DNA of 61,701 nt from Verrucomicrobia bacterium UBA1200 (GCA_002309765.1 DBXY01000034.1:10623-72323); one strand, 5' to 3'. Positions 16,231 through 25,411 are shown, numbered from the stretch's first letter. The notes: generated by a model from the sequence alone, not told the origin. Translations and numbers: made by a program.

Positions 16231-17708
16231 CACTGTTGCTCCAGTTTTGCGGCCTCTTCCATAACCACCCGGCGGTCATCAAACGGCAGATAACGTCCGG
16301 CGATTTCCTGGGTAGCCTCATGACCCTTGCCCGCCACCAACACCACCTCGCCCGGCACCGCCCGCGCCAGCGCGGCGCGGATTGCCGCCCGGCGGTCCGG
16401 CTCGACAATGTAATTCTGATGCCCTGCCATTCCGGACAGGATGTCCCCGATTATCGCTTCCGGGGATTCGTCACGCGGGTTGTCGGAGGTAACCACCGAG
16501 AAATCCGCCAACTCGGCACATGCCTTACCCATCAAAGGACGCTTGGCGCGGTCGCGGTTTCCGCCGCATCCGAAGACCACAGTAAGCCGGGACGGATTCA
16601 TCTCTCGCAACGCTTTCAGCACATTGCGCAGCGCATCGTCGGTATGCGCGTAATCAACAAACACCGTTGCCGGAAAATCCCCCAGCTCAACCCGCTCAAG
16701 CCGTCCCCAGCGCGGGCGAAGCCCCGGCAACGTATCGGCGATAACCTCCGCCCGGACACCGGCCGCCCATGCCATCGCCGCCGCGCCAATGGCGTTGTCG
16801 ATATTATAGCGTCCGCTCAAACCGATCGCGGTGGGAAACTCGGCGCCGTCCGGAAAGGCGATTCTGAAAGTGCTGCCGCCGGTGCGCATCTCCACCGCCG
16901 ATGCCGCAACGTCGAACCCGGCGCCAATGCCGCAGGAAATACGGCGCAACTGAAGCGTGGAGAGAAACTCTCCCATCTCGCGGCCAAACGGCGCCTCCGG
17001 GAAATAAACCGCCGGCGCGCCGGGATTGCACTCGGCAAGCTGGACGAACAACCGCTGTTTGGCCTGAAAATACGATTCCATGGTGGAGTGGTAATCCAAA
17101 TGGTCTTGCGTAAGGTGGGTGAAAATCGCCCCGGCAAAACGGGTCGCCGCCGTCCGCCGCTGGTCTAGCGCGTGAGAAGAAACCTCCATCACCGCGGAAT
17201 CGCAACCGGCGGCAACCATATTGGCCAGCAACCGCTGCAACTGGTCGGCCGGCGGCGTGGTCCGGTCGGACGGTATCACCCGGTCGCCGTACTCGGTAAC
17301 CACGGTGGATAACAGTCCGGGGCGATGCCCGCCGGCCCGCAACAGTTCCCGCAATATCCAGGTCGTGGTGGTTTTGCCGTTCGTTCCCGTCACGCCGTAA
17401 AGCGCGAGCTTGCGGCTGGGGTGGCCCGCAACGGCGGCGGCGGTTACCGCCAAAGCCAACCGGGCGTCCCGCACCTGAGCCACCGGTACCGGCACTCCGC
17501 GCAGCGGAACCTCGGCAAGTACCCCCGCCGCCCCTCTGGCGCAGGCGGAGTCGATGTATTTTCGCCCGTCGTCGCGGTTTCCGGCCACCGCGACAAACAG
17601 ATCGCCCTCGTTAATGCGCCGGGAATCGCAGCTAACCCCGTTGAACCGCAACTCCGGCAACTCGCCAACCGCCAACTTAACCAAATCCGGGATATCCGAC
17701 AACCTCAT
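16230..17708 (-). CDS. murE: UDP-N-acetylmuramoyl-tripeptide synthetase MurE, meso-DAP type
   Basis: Adds the third amino acid of the stem peptide. Visible: SCDSRRINEGDLFVA in the UDP-binding domain, ATP loop YGVTGTNGKTTTTWIL, MEVSSHALDQRR, THLTQDHLDYHSTMESY, and the amino-acid selector DNPR in VVTSDNPRDESPE, which predicts meso-diaminopimelate. ATG 17708 is preferred over GTG 17717 because GAGGTG is six bases upstream; this gives 492 residues. It lies 25 bases after ftsI and is coupled to murF. DAP-type peptidoglycan fits a Gram-negative PVC bacterium. Confidence 0.96.
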   Translation of the reverse strand: MRLSDIPDLVKLAVGELPELRFNGVSCDSRRINEGDLFVAVAGNRDDGRKYIDSACARGAAGVLAEVPLRGVPVPVAQVRDARLALAVTAAAVAGHPSRKLALYGVTGTNGKTTTTWILRELLRAGGHRPGLLSTVVTEYGDRVIPSDRTTPPADQLQRLLANMVAAGCDSAVMEVSSHALDQRRTAATRFAGAIFTHLTQDHLDYHSTMESYFQAKQRLFVQLAECNPGAPAVYFPEAPFGREMGEFLSTLQLRRISCGIGAGFDVAASAVEMRTGGSTFRIAFPDGAEFPTAIGLSGRYNIDNAIGAAAMAWAAGVRAEVIADTLPGLRPRWGRLERVELGDFPATVFVDYAHTDDALRNVLKALREMNPSRLTVVFGCGGNRDRAKRPLMGKACAELADFSVVTSDNPRDESPEAIIGDILSGMAGHQNYIVEPDRRAAIRAALARAVPGEVVLVAGKGHEATQEIAGRYLPFDDRRVVMEEAAKLEQQ

Positions 17709-17732
17709 CTGAAACACCTCGCCTGAACGGCA

Positions 17733-19559
17733 TCACCGGTAACTCGCGGTGACGGCCCTTTCCGACTCCTCAATCTCCTGCGGCCGGTCCGGCTGCACTT
17801 CCATGTGCCGAGCCACCAATTCCACGATCCGCGAGAAAAGCGGCGCCGCCACATAAGCTCCGGAATGCTGCGGACGCGGACGGTCGATGGAAACCAAAAC
17901 GGTGTATTCGGGTTTGGTGGCCGGGAAAAAGCCAATGAAGGACGAGAAATAGTCGGTGTTGGAATAGACCAGTTTCGACTTCGGGTTGGTTGGATCGGAA
18001 CGGACCAGTTTCTGGGCGGTGCCGGTTTTGCCGGCCACTGAGTATCCTTTGACGATCGCCCGCCGGCCCGTACCGTCAGGCTCGGTCACCCCCCGGAGCA
18101 TTTCGCACACCTTACGGGCCACTTCCGGCCGCACCGGCCGCCCCATCACCGTGGGATGGTTCTGCTTGATCAAATCCCCGTTGGCGGCAACCACCTTGTC
18201 CACAAAGTACGGGCGCATCATTACCCCGCCGTTGGCCAGCGCCGAATATCCCGCCACCAGCTGAAGCCCGGATACGGAAACGCTCTGCCCGATCGCCACA
18301 CGGGTCGGGGTGATTTTCGCCCATTTCTCCGGACGGTTCAAAATCCCGGAAGTTTCACCCGGCAGCTCCACGCCAATCTTGCTTCCAAAGTTGAACGCCC
18401 GGAGATAGGTGTATAGTCTGCGCGCGCCGAGCGCCAGCCCCATCTTGCCGCAGGCGATGTTGCTGGATTTTTTCAGCGCGGTGGCGGTGGTGATCATCCC
18501 GCTCACGTGGTCGCGCAAAACCGCCCCGCCGAAACTCCAGCGGCCGTCGTAGGTGTCGAAAAGCGTGTTCGGCGAACCGCAATTCTCGTTCAGGTAAGCC
18601 GCGACGGTGAACGCCTTCATCACCGAACCAGGCTCGTAGCAGAAACCGATCGCGAGGTTTTGCCGTTGCGGCTCCTCGTACTGCCGGTAATTTTCCGGCT
18701 CGTAGCTGGGATACACCGCCATCGACAGGATTTCGCCGGTCTTGACCCGTTCCACTATCACCCACCCTCGCAATGCGTCGAACTTCTCCACCACCGCCTG
18801 AAGCTCGCACTCCACCTCGTGCTGGATGGTGTGGTCGAGCGTCAGATAAACGTCGTTGCCGTCAATGGCCGGGGCGGAGATTTTTCGCTTAACGTTGATC
18901 TCGCGCAACCGACGCCGGCCGTCGCGCTCGCTTTCGAGCAATCCGCTGGTGGGACGCAGATCCTCGTTGTACGAGCACTCGATCCCCGCGCCGCCGGTCC
19001 CGCCGCCGTGCAAATAGCCCAGCACGTGCGCCATGCTGCTTCCGTAAGGGTATTTCCGGAGTGTAACCTCTTGCGCCCGAACCCCGCTGACATCGGGGCT
19101 GAGCACCAGATTTTCATACGCCTCCTTGCTGTCCGACACCGCCAGTTCCTGGTCGCGCCACCGTTTGTCGCGGTAGGAGAACTTTCCCAGCACCTCGTTG
19201 TAATCGAGGTTAAGGTTCGTGGCGATGCACGAGGCGATGGCGGTTACGGAATGGTTGGTGCTCACAATGCCCGGATCCAGAAAAAACCGGCGCGCCCGGA
19301 TTGTGGTAACCATTGGATGCCCGTCGCCGTTGCGGTCGAAAATCCTGCCCCGGCACCCCTCGATTATTCTTTGGTACTCGTGCGTCACCTTGTTATGCTG
19401 GCCTAGGTGCAGATAGCACAGCTTTGCCATCACCACCAGCATAAAGGCAAGACACACCGAAAAAATCGTCCAAATGCGACCGTTAGAGCTATTCAAAACC
19501 CGCCAGTAATGTCGGCAGGCCTTGCCGATCGAGAAATTCCCATCATAATCTGTTTGCAT
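17733..19559 (-). CDS. ftsI: Divisome transpeptidase FtsI (PBP3)
   Basis: Septal peptidoglycan transpeptidase. The 608-residue protein has one N-terminal membrane segment (about 30-52), a pedestal domain (with GCRGRIFDRNGD at about 66-77), and a class B transpeptidase domain: SxxK in GSVMKAF (about 310), SxN in KKSSNIACGKM (about 363) and KTG in VAGKTGTAQKL (about 510). No PASTA domains. ATG 19559 follows GGGGTG. It stands in the standard dcw position between ftsL and murE. A gap of 157 bases to the ftsL-like gene contains nothing recognisable. Confidence 0.94.
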   Translation of the reverse strand: MQTDYDGNFSIGKACRHYWRVLNSSNGRIWTIFSVCLAFMLVVMAKLCYLHLGQHNKVTHEYQRIIEGCRGRIFDRNGDGHPMVTTIRARRFFLDPGIVSTNHSVTAIASCIATNLNLDYNEVLGKFSYRDKRWRDQELAVSDSKEAYENLVLSPDVSGVRAQEVTLRKYPYGSSMAHVLGYLHGGGTGGAGIECSYNEDLRPTSGLLESERDGRRRLREINVKRKISAPAIDGNDVYLTLDHTIQHEVECELQAVVEKFDALRGWVIVERVKTGEILSMAVYPSYEPENYRQYEEPQRQNLAIGFCYEPGSVMKAFTVAAYLNENCGSPNTLFDTYDGRWSFGGAVLRDHVSGMITTATALKKSSNIACGKMGLALGARRLYTYLRAFNFGSKIGVELPGETSGILNRPEKWAKITPTRVAIGQSVSVSGLQLVAGYSALANGGVMMRPYFVDKVVAANGDLIKQNHPTVMGRPVRPEVARKVCEMLRGVTEPDGTGRRAIVKGYSVAGKTGTAQKLVRSDPTNPKSKLVYSNTDYFSSFIGFFPATKPEYTVLVSIDRPRPQHSGAYVAAPLFSRIVELVARHMEVQPDRPQEIEESERAVTASYR

Positions 19560-19716
19560 TTAACACCCCGGCTTTTTTGAAGGTCCGCAGGATTGAAGGA
19601 CGATTCCGGGCCATGCCGGATTGATTTGAAGTAAAATGGAAAAACGCCGAAACCTTGGACACCGTCTCCAGGTTACCGCGAACGCCTAGCCTTGGTCAAA
19701 AAACGCAACCGCCGGA

Positions 19717-20106
19717 CTATTTCCGGTTTTTGACGTAGTCGCCGGTTGCCCCGGAGTTTCTCCGGAACTTTGCGATGGAGATCTGCCCGGGCAGAGGTTT
19801 CCCGGAGGCTCCCATCACCACCCGCTGGTCGGGACGCGGCGGTTTCATCACCAAACCGTTCGCGATCAACGCCTCATTCAGTTTTTCCGAAGTTTTGCAG
19901 GAAATCCACCGGTTGTACTCGCTGTTGCACTCTTTGCGCAAGGACTCGTATTCCTTTTCCAGATAGTTATTGCGTTGGCCGATGTTATAGCATTTTGAAG
20001 AGTAAAGGTTATACAGCAGCTTCAACGTCACGAACGGCGCGAGAAACAGCACCGCTATAATCACCACCGCCGCGAAAATGCGGTTGTCCTTTTTTCTGTT
20101 GCGCAT
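19717..20106 (-). CDS. FtsL-like small bitopic division protein
   Basis: A 129-residue protein with a short basic cytoplasmic start (RNRKKDNR), one membrane segment (about 10-32, IFAAVVIIAVLFLAPFV) and a periplasmic coiled-coil-like stretch (NNYLEKEYESLRKEC). These features and the position between rsmH and ftsI are those of FtsL, which recruits FtsB, FtsQ and FtsW/I. FtsL sequences are poorly conserved, so the call rests mainly on topology and synteny. The C-terminal 50 residues extend beyond usual FtsL and are basic. GGAGGG sits seven bases before ATG 20106, which is preferred over TTG 20109. Confidence 0.6.
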   Translation of the reverse strand: MRNRKKDNRIFAAVVIIAVLFLAPFVTLKLLYNLYSSKCYNIGQRNNYLEKEYESLRKECNSEYNRWISCKTSEKLNEALIANGLVMKPPRPDQRVVMGASGKPLPGQISIAKFRRNSGATGDYVKNRK

Positions 20107-20131
20107 CAAAAATCCCTCCGTACCACCAAAA

Positions 20132-21073
20132 TCAATCTTCGCCGGGCGGACGGTCAGTCCGCTCCACCACCCGCAATTTCGCGGATCGCGCCCGCGGGTT
20201 TCTTTCCAGTTCGGCGTCCCCCGCCACCACCGGATGCCGGGTGACCTTAACCACCGCCGGCAATTCGCCTTCCCAACGCTGGCCGCCCTGCTGCAGCGAA
20301 ACCATGCGCCCCGCGTGGGCGGCGAAACACTGCTTCACCACGCGGTCGGTCAAACTCTCAAACGTTATTACCGCCATCCGCCCGCCGGGCTTCAGCAATT
20401 TCAGCCCGCCGTCAAGCGCGGCGACCAGATTCTCCAGCTCGCGGTTGACCGACATCCGCAGCGCCTGAAAGACCCTGGTCGCGGGGTTACGTTTTCCCCC
20501 ACTTCCTCCCACCGCCCGGCCGACGATCTCCGCCAGCCGCCCGGTGGTCACAATCCGGGAGCGTTCCCGCTCCCGGCATATAGCCCGCGCCGCCGCCTTC
20601 GCCCTGGGCTCTTCGCCCAGTTCCCGGAACAGCCGCGCCAGCTCCTCTTCGGACAATACGTTCACCAGCTCCGCCGCCGGCTTGCCCCGCGTCTGGTCCA
20701 TCCGCATATCGAGCGGGCCGTCAGCCCGAAAGCTGAACCCCCGTTCAGGCGTGTCCAACTGGTCGGAGGAAACCCCCAAGTCCAGCAGGATGCCGTCCAC
20801 CGCGTCGAATCCGTTCGCTGTAGCTATTGCCGCCAAATCGCCATGCTCGCCGTGCGCCAAGACCTTGTGGCCCGGAATCGGGTCCAAAACCTTGGCCGCC
20901 CGCGCGAGGGCCTCGCCATCCCGGTCGATTCCTAACAACCGACCCTCGGGTCCGGCCCGGCGGAGCACCTCCGATGCATGGCCGGCCCGCCCCAAGGTCC
21001 CGTCGACGTAGGTTCCACCGGCTTTAACCGCCAGTGCATCGACCGTCTCTTCGAACAACACCGGGATATGCAT
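20132..21073 (-). CDS. rsmH: 16S rRNA m4C1402 methyltransferase RsmH (MraW)
   Basis: SAM-dependent N4-methylation of C1402 in 16S rRNA. 313 residues, normal length. Begins MHIPVLFEETVDAL, with the SAM-binding loop VDGTLGRAGHASEVL, GIDRDGEAL, the family signature DGILLDLGVSSDQLD, ERGFSFRADGPLDMRMD, and the C-terminal MAVITFESLTDRVVKQCF. The gene follows mraZ by 19 bases, the conserved start of the dcw cluster. Confidence 0.96.
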   Translation of the reverse strand: MHIPVLFEETVDALAVKAGGTYVDGTLGRAGHASEVLRRAGPEGRLLGIDRDGEALARAAKVLDPIPGHKVLAHGEHGDLAAIATANGFDAVDGILLDLGVSSDQLDTPERGFSFRADGPLDMRMDQTRGKPAAELVNVLSEEELARLFRELGEEPRAKAAARAICRERERSRIVTTGRLAEIVGRAVGGSGGKRNPATRVFQALRMSVNRELENLVAALDGGLKLLKPGGRMAVITFESLTDRVVKQCFAAHAGRMVSLQQGGQRWEGELPAVVKVTRHPVVAGDAELERNPRARSAKLRVVERTDRPPGED

Positions 21074-21092
21074 CGCAATCTGTCCGTCAACC

Positions 21093-21596
21093 TCACAAAT
21101 CCAACTCGTCGAACAGTCTCAAGACCGCCTCGTCCTGCACCTTCACCGGCTCGGTTTCCGGCTTCAACGACTGCGGCCACAGTTCGATCTTGTCCAGTGC
21201 ACCCAACATCACCACTTTTTCCCGGGCTTTATTCAGTTTCCCCACCGACAACAGCCGGTCGGGAATCCTGATGCGGCCCTGGGCGTCAAAAAACACCTGC
21301 TCGGAATTCTCGCTGATGAATTTCAAGGCAGTCTTGTAACCAGGATTACCCCTCAACCCCTCGCGAAGCTGCTTGATCTTCTCCTCCATCTCAATCGGCG
21401 GAATCAACGTTAACAGCCGATCCTGCTGGGCGGAGAACATCACGTACATATAGCCAGGATAACCCATGATCTCCCGCCAGTTGGCCGGGATCGTGAGCCT
21501 TTTTTTCTCGTCCATCGAATGGCGGTTCCATCCTACGAACGCGCCTCTCAGAGTGGTTCCTCTGGAGTACTGGCTATCTCCTGCAAGTTCTTCCAC
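21093..21596 (-). CDS. mraZ: Transcriptional regulator MraZ
   Basis: MraZ is a DNA-binding repressor at the head of dcw clusters. Two AbrB-like halves are visible: MDEKKRLTIPANWRE and DAQGRIRIPDRLLSV. The start is uncertain. GTG 21614 would fall almost on the predicted transcription start. GTG 21596 has GAGG six bases upstream, and CTG 21551 has AGAGGA and would give the usual short N-terminus (RGAFVGWNRHSMDEK). I list GTG 21596. It is the first gene of the early dcw segment, with a promoter and MraZ-box-like repeats directly upstream. Confidence 0.9.
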   Translation of the reverse strand: MEELAGDSQYSRGTTLRGAFVGWNRHSMDEKKRLTIPANWREIMGYPGYMYVMFSAQQDRLLTLIPPIEMEEKIKQLREGLRGNPGYKTALKFISENSEQVFFDAQGRIRIPDRLLSVGKLNKAREKVVMLGALDKIELWPQSLKPETEPVKVQDEAVLRLFDELDL

Positions 21597-21611
21597 AATT
21601 TGCCTCGATGG

Positions 21612-21635
21612 CACACATTAAACCACTTTAACCCA
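21612..21635 (-). promoter_or_regulatory. mraZ: Candidate MraZ operator (10-bp spaced TGG boxes)
   Basis: On the minus strand TGGG (21635-21632), TGGT (21625-21622) and TGTG (21615-21612) repeat every 10 bases. Known MraZ boxes are TGGG-type direct repeats with 5-base spacers, so the spacing matches and the sequence matches partly. They overlap the predicted promoter, as expected for autorepression. Confidence 0.45.
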
Positions 21636-21646
21636 CCGCAAGTCAA
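21617..21646 (-). promoter_or_regulatory. Probable promoter of the early dcw segment
   Basis: TTGACT (21646-21641) and TTTAAT (21622-21617) with an 18-base spacer on the minus strand, upstream of mraZ and after the terminator of the preceding operon. Confidence 0.5.
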
Positions 21647-21718
21647 CACTAAAATTTGAAAAATTTATTATTTTTTTATAAATCAGGGCAATTTTTACGA
21701 AAAAGCCGGCCCAGAGGC

Positions 21719-21757
21719 AAAAAAAAGGCCCGGCGGCGGGTTTTCCCGCCACCGGGC
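21719..21757 (-). terminator. Rho-independent terminator after the OPA transporter gene
   Basis: Minus-strand stem GCCCGGTGGCGGG / CCCGCCGCCGGGC with loop AAAA, one mismatch, followed by eight Ts. It insulates the glp-like operon from mraZ. Confidence 0.85.
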
Positions 21758-21772
21758 ATGGTAAAAACCGGA

Positions 21773-23098
21773 CTATCCGTAACTGTGGGCGCGGGTGCGC
21801 CACAGGGTCAAAAAGAACATCGCGCTGCAAACCGCCGTGGCGCAAATAGCGAAAACCGGGGCCGCCCACCCCTGGTAATGCTGCGCCAGCGTCCCGCAAA
21901 CTTTGCCGGAGATCGACACCCCGACATAGCTGAAGAGCGAGATGAAACCGATGGCGGTGCCGGTGAGCGATTTGGTGGCGATGTTGGTGGCGGTCACCCC
22001 GGTGAGAGCCTGCGGCCCGTACAGGCAGAACCCCGCCCCGCACAGGGCTACCGCCCCGCACACTCCGGACGGCAACCACCAGAACAGCGCGAGCAAAGCG
22101 GCGGTGAGTGCCATCAGAAACACGCACAGCCGCGGCGCTTTCCCGGCAAAAAAGCGGTCGGTCGCCCAGCCGGCGAACAGCATCCCGGCGATACCGGCAA
22201 ACTCGAAGAACATTACGATGGTTCCGGATTCCACCGGATTGAACCCCTTGCCCTGCTGCAGCAACGTCGGGCCCCAGTCCGCCACCAGACTCCGGGTGGC
22301 GTTGATGGTGAAGTTGCAGCATCCCAACGCCCAAATCACCGGGTTCAAGAAGATCATCTTTACCGCGCTGGGCCGCTGTTCCGCGGACAGCTCCGCCTTG
22401 CCGTCCGAAATCGGCACGGCGTTAAGCTCGGCGGGGGTGGGCACCCCCTCTTCTTCCGGCGTGCCCGGCAGCCACACCCACATCAGCAGCAGCCCCAGCC
22501 CGCCAAGAATCGCCATGCTCCAAAAGCACCACTTCCACATCCCGATGCCCTGAGCCTTGGCGCCCAGCACCCCGAGCCCCATGATCACCCCGCAGATCTG
22601 CGCCACCAGCCCGCCACCGATGGAGTGCGAGGTGTTCCATACGCTCATCTTGGTGGCGAGTTCTTGCGGCGGCACCCAAAAGGCAATCAGCCGGGCGCAG
22701 GGCGGAAACCCCGTGGCCTGAAACAGTTGGCTCAACACCAACAGGCCGCCAAAAGCCCAAAGCATCGCCTGCCCGCTGAACAGGTCGGGCACGAAACCGA
22801 ACGCCACATTCACCAGTGTGCAGGCGGCCAACCCGAAGCAAAGCATCTTGCGCGAGTTCACCCGGTCGCCGACAAACCCGAACAGGAATTTCGCGATGCC
22901 GTAAACCAGCCCACCGGCCAACAGGAAGTTGCCCAGCGTGGACTTCGACACCCCGCAGTCCTGCTCCAGCCCCAGCATGGCGAAAGAGAAGTTCTTGCGC
23001 ATAAAGTAGAACAGCGTGTAGCCGACCATGGTGGCGATCAGCACCCGCCATTGCATCCGCTCAAATGTCCGGCCCGACCCGGCCTTCGGTGTTTTCAT
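21773..23098 (-). CDS. OPA-family organophosphate:phosphate antiporter (GlpT/UhpT-like)
   Basis: A 441-residue major-facilitator protein with about 12 membrane segments, importing an organic phosphate in exchange for phosphate. The N-terminal MVGYTLFYFMRKNFSFAM matches the organophosphate-antiporter pattern, with the Arg that binds phosphate in GlpT. GDRVNSRKMLCFG is the loop 2-3 MFS motif. Its position after a periplasmic glycerophosphodiesterase gene suggests glycerol-3-phosphate as substrate; hexose phosphates or another phosphoester remain possible. A Pro/Glu-rich cytoplasmic loop (GTPEEEGVPTP) lies mid-protein. It is the last gene of a three-gene operon. Confidence 0.85.
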   Translation of the reverse strand: MKTPKAGSGRTFERMQWRVLIATMVGYTLFYFMRKNFSFAMLGLEQDCGVSKSTLGNFLLAGGLVYGIAKFLFGFVGDRVNSRKMLCFGLAACTLVNVAFGFVPDLFSGQAMLWAFGGLLVLSQLFQATGFPPCARLIAFWVPPQELATKMSVWNTSHSIGGGLVAQICGVIMGLGVLGAKAQGIGMWKWCFWSMAILGGLGLLLMWVWLPGTPEEEGVPTPAELNAVPISDGKAELSAEQRPSAVKMIFLNPVIWALGCCNFTINATRSLVADWGPTLLQQGKGFNPVESGTIVMFFEFAGIAGMLFAGWATDRFFAGKAPRLCVFLMALTAALLALFWWLPSGVCGAVALCGAGFCLYGPQALTGVTATNIATKSLTGTAIGFISLFSYVGVSISGKVCGTLAQHYQGWAAPVFAICATAVCSAMFFLTLWRTRAHSYG

Positions 23099-23128
23099 TC
23101 GGTAACCCCCGCCTTGGGACTGCGCCCG

Positions 23129-24055
23129 TTATTCCGTCTTTCCGGCCTTGAGCTTGCGGATCACCGAGAACATCACGCTCGGATAATCGGTGGAAAACGC
23201 GTCGGCCCCCAATTCCCACAGCTTGAAATAAACCTCCTCCGTCTCGCCGCCGGCGAACGGGATGGAAGCGACCTTTATGCCGTGCTTGTGGAATTCGTCA
23301 AACATCTTCCGCAGCAGCGGGGTCGAGGGAATGAACGGATCGACCGGATCTTTCGGGTCGTAGTAGGTGTGGATCGACACCGCCGTAATGTACTTGAAAT
23401 CTTTCTCGCGCAGCTTGTCCATGGCGTCGGCAAACCACTTGTCAGTGCGCTGGCGTTCGGCATCGGTGCGGTTCTTAGGCCACGCGCCCAGCCACAGCAG
23501 GGATTTACCGCCGGGCAGGATTTTGTTCCACTCGAAAATCTTCTCGTGGCTCGGACCGGTGTAGTACACCTGATCCTGCACTCCGGCTTCGCGCGCCTTG
23601 GTCGCGATGTACTCCGGCCCCGCCCCCTTTTCGTCCACAAAGCAGAGGTAGGAGGGATGCCCCTTCATCGCGTAAAAAGTGGCCTCGATGGTCGGGATGC
23701 GCTGCGAGGCGTACTGCGGGTCGAGGTAACTTCCCACGTCGATGTCCCGCAACTCTTCCCACTTCATGTCGGAGATTTTGTTTTTCTTCATCCCGTCCGG
23801 AATCCCGCGCGGGGTGCGGTGCAGATCGTTGTCGTGGAACATTATCCCCACGCCGTCCGAGGTCTTCCGGCAATCGCACTCCAACGCAGAACCGTTGCCC
23901 CAGCACCACAGGAAGGTCTCCAAAGTGTTGTCCGGACGCTCCAGCTTGCCGCCCCCGCGATGCACGTGCGACAGATGCAGCCAATCCGTGCGGCTCTCCG
24001 CCTGCGCCAGGCCCGCCAACGCCAGTCCGATTCCAACCAAAAACAGTTTATTCAT
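23129..24055 (-). CDS. Secreted glycerophosphodiester phosphodiesterase
   Basis: Hydrolyses glycerophosphodiesters to sn-glycerol-3-phosphate and an alcohol. A signal peptide (LFLVGIGLALAGLAQA, cleavage near residue 19) sends it to the periplasm. GDPD motifs: HVHRGGGKLERPDNTLE with the first catalytic His, ALECDCRKTSDG with metal-binding Glu and Asp, and MFHDNDLHRT with the second His. The 308-residue length fits the family. It lies between a dehydrogenase gene and the OPA transporter gene with short gaps, so product release outside and import of the phosphate ester are probably linked. Confidence 0.88.
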   Translation of the reverse strand: MNKLFLVGIGLALAGLAQAESRTDWLHLSHVHRGGGKLERPDNTLETFLWCWGNGSALECDCRKTSDGVGIMFHDNDLHRTPRGIPDGMKKNKISDMKWEELRDIDVGSYLDPQYASQRIPTIEATFYAMKGHPSYLCFVDEKGAGPEYIATKAREAGVQDQVYYTGPSHEKIFEWNKILPGGKSLLWLGAWPKNRTDAERQRTDKWFADAMDKLREKDFKYITAVSIHTYYDPKDPVDPFIPSTPLLRKMFDEFHKHGIKVASIPFAGGETEEVYFKLWELGADAFSTDYPSVMFSVIRKLKAGKTE

Positions 24056-24076
24056 CTCTTAGTCCTTTCCGTTTCG

Positions 24077-25411
24077 TTAAAACTCCAGTTTCGGCGCATG
24101 GGCCAGCAGATACTCCTCCGCCTCCCGATTCCACAAACCGCGGTTGCGCCCGCAAATCTCCGCGAGTTTCGCGTAGAACGGATCGCTCTCGCCCAACCGC
24201 GCGAACTCGGTAATCGGGGTCATCGGCATCTTGACGTGGGTGTAGATGAGCCGTTTGCCGCCGGGCACTTTGGGCAGGTTAACCGTAGTCTCCACCGCGC
24301 TGTCCAGCCCGCCCACGTGCGTCACCATCACCTCCGGATGCAGATACCCCTTCGCCGCCCAGTCTATCGCGTCCACCATATCCTGCACGTCACCGCCGGA
24401 AGATCCCACGCAGTGATGGCCCATGTAGTGGACGTTGTAAAAGTTGAAGGTCGCGCTCATCTGCTGATCGATCGGCCCGGCAAAGAAATTCAGGCACCCG
24501 CCAAAGCCCATCAGATTCCCGGCCTGGGTGATCAGCTCCGGCACCGCCGCGAACAGAAACACGTCGTCGTATCCGCCGCCGGTGGCGGTTGGGTTGTCCT
24601 TTCGGTCGGCATCCGACAGATTAAGCGCCTTCAGCTCCGCCACCGGATCGGCCATACCGCGGGTGTTTACGAAATGCAGCTCCACCCCGTTCACCATACC
24701 GGACGCCGCCTTGCCGCCCGGTTGCCACGCGATGCCGAAAATCTCGGCCGCCCTCGCCAGCCGCGAATCGTCGATGTCGGTCACCACCAACCGCCGGGGA
24801 CGGTTCTCCGGCCCGAGGCAGGCGATGTCCACCGCCGCCAACCCCATGGCTCCGCATCCCGCCATCAGCAACATCGCCCCGCCCGCCTTGATTCCCATCT
24901 GGTGGACGTGGGAGTTGAACGCATTGTGGTAGCTGGTCCGGAACGCGCTGATGATGCAGCTCACCGGCTCGGCCAACGAGCATTTGAAAAAGCAGTCGCC
25001 CTCGTACGGCAGCAGGCATCCCATCTCGATCACGATTGACGGCACCCGGATATGGGTGGTGTCGCCGCCCATCGTTTGCCAAGCGTAACCCATCGTCTCC
25101 AGCTCGTGGCCGGGAATGTTGAACGCCGGCTGCACCCCGACACGCTGCCCGGGGTAAAAACGATCCTTCCACTTGGTGCCGACCTCGCGCACAATGCCGC
25201 AAACCTCATGCCCCACCATCACCGGATTTACCGCAATATCCTTGGGCACCCGTTTATGCCGGGTTGCCAGCGATACCGCCTTGTAGTCGCTCATGCAGAC
25301 GCTGTTGGAAACCAGCTCCACCAGCACCGCGTCCTCGCCCGCCGGTTCCAGCTCCATCGGCTCCAGCCGCAAATCATTCTCGCCGTACAACCGGCACGCC
25401 AAAGCTCTCAT
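24077..25411 (-). CDS. Zinc-type MDR dehydrogenase, sorbose-1-phosphate reductase-like
   Basis: Medium-chain alcohol dehydrogenase of 444 residues. The GroES-like half has the catalytic zinc ligands in VCMSDYK and VGHEVCGIVREVG. The Rossmann half has MLLMAGCGAMGLAAVDIA and VVTDIDDSRLARA. The extra length and the C-terminal helical tail (YLLAHAPKLEF) remind me of the L-sorbose-1-phosphate reductase group, but the substrate cannot be read from sequence. It is the first gene of the operon with glycerophosphodiesterase and OPA transporter, with AAAGG before the start, so a sugar-alcohol phosphate substrate is plausible. Confidence 0.75.
   Translation of the reverse strand: MRALACRLYGENDLRLEPMELEPAGEDAVLVELVSNSVCMSDYKAVSLATRHKRVPKDIAVNPVMVGHEVCGIVREVGTKWKDRFYPGQRVGVQPAFNIPGHELETMGYAWQTMGGDTTHIRVPSIVIEMGCLLPYEGDCFFKCSLAEPVSCIISAFRTSYHNAFNSHVHQMGIKAGGAMLLMAGCGAMGLAAVDIACLGPENRPRRLVVTDIDDSRLARAAEIFGIAWQPGGKAASGMVNGVELHFVNTRGMADPVAELKALNLSDADRKDNPTATGGGYDDVFLFAAVPELITQAGNLMGFGGCLNFFAGPIDQQMSATFNFYNVHYMGHHCVGSSGGDVQDMVDAIDWAAKGYLHPEVMVTHVGGLDSAVETTVNLPKVPGGKRLIYTHVKMPMTPITEFARLGESDPFYAKLAEICGRNRGLWNREAEEYLLAHAPKLEF

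Noticed and set aside
21656..25039. Open plus-strand frame of 1,127 codons
   Set aside because: Antisense to three well-recognised minus-strand genes (transporter, glycerophosphodiesterase, dehydrogenase). The translation is rich in His, Arg, Pro and Gln, typical of a GC-driven shadow frame, with no motifs.
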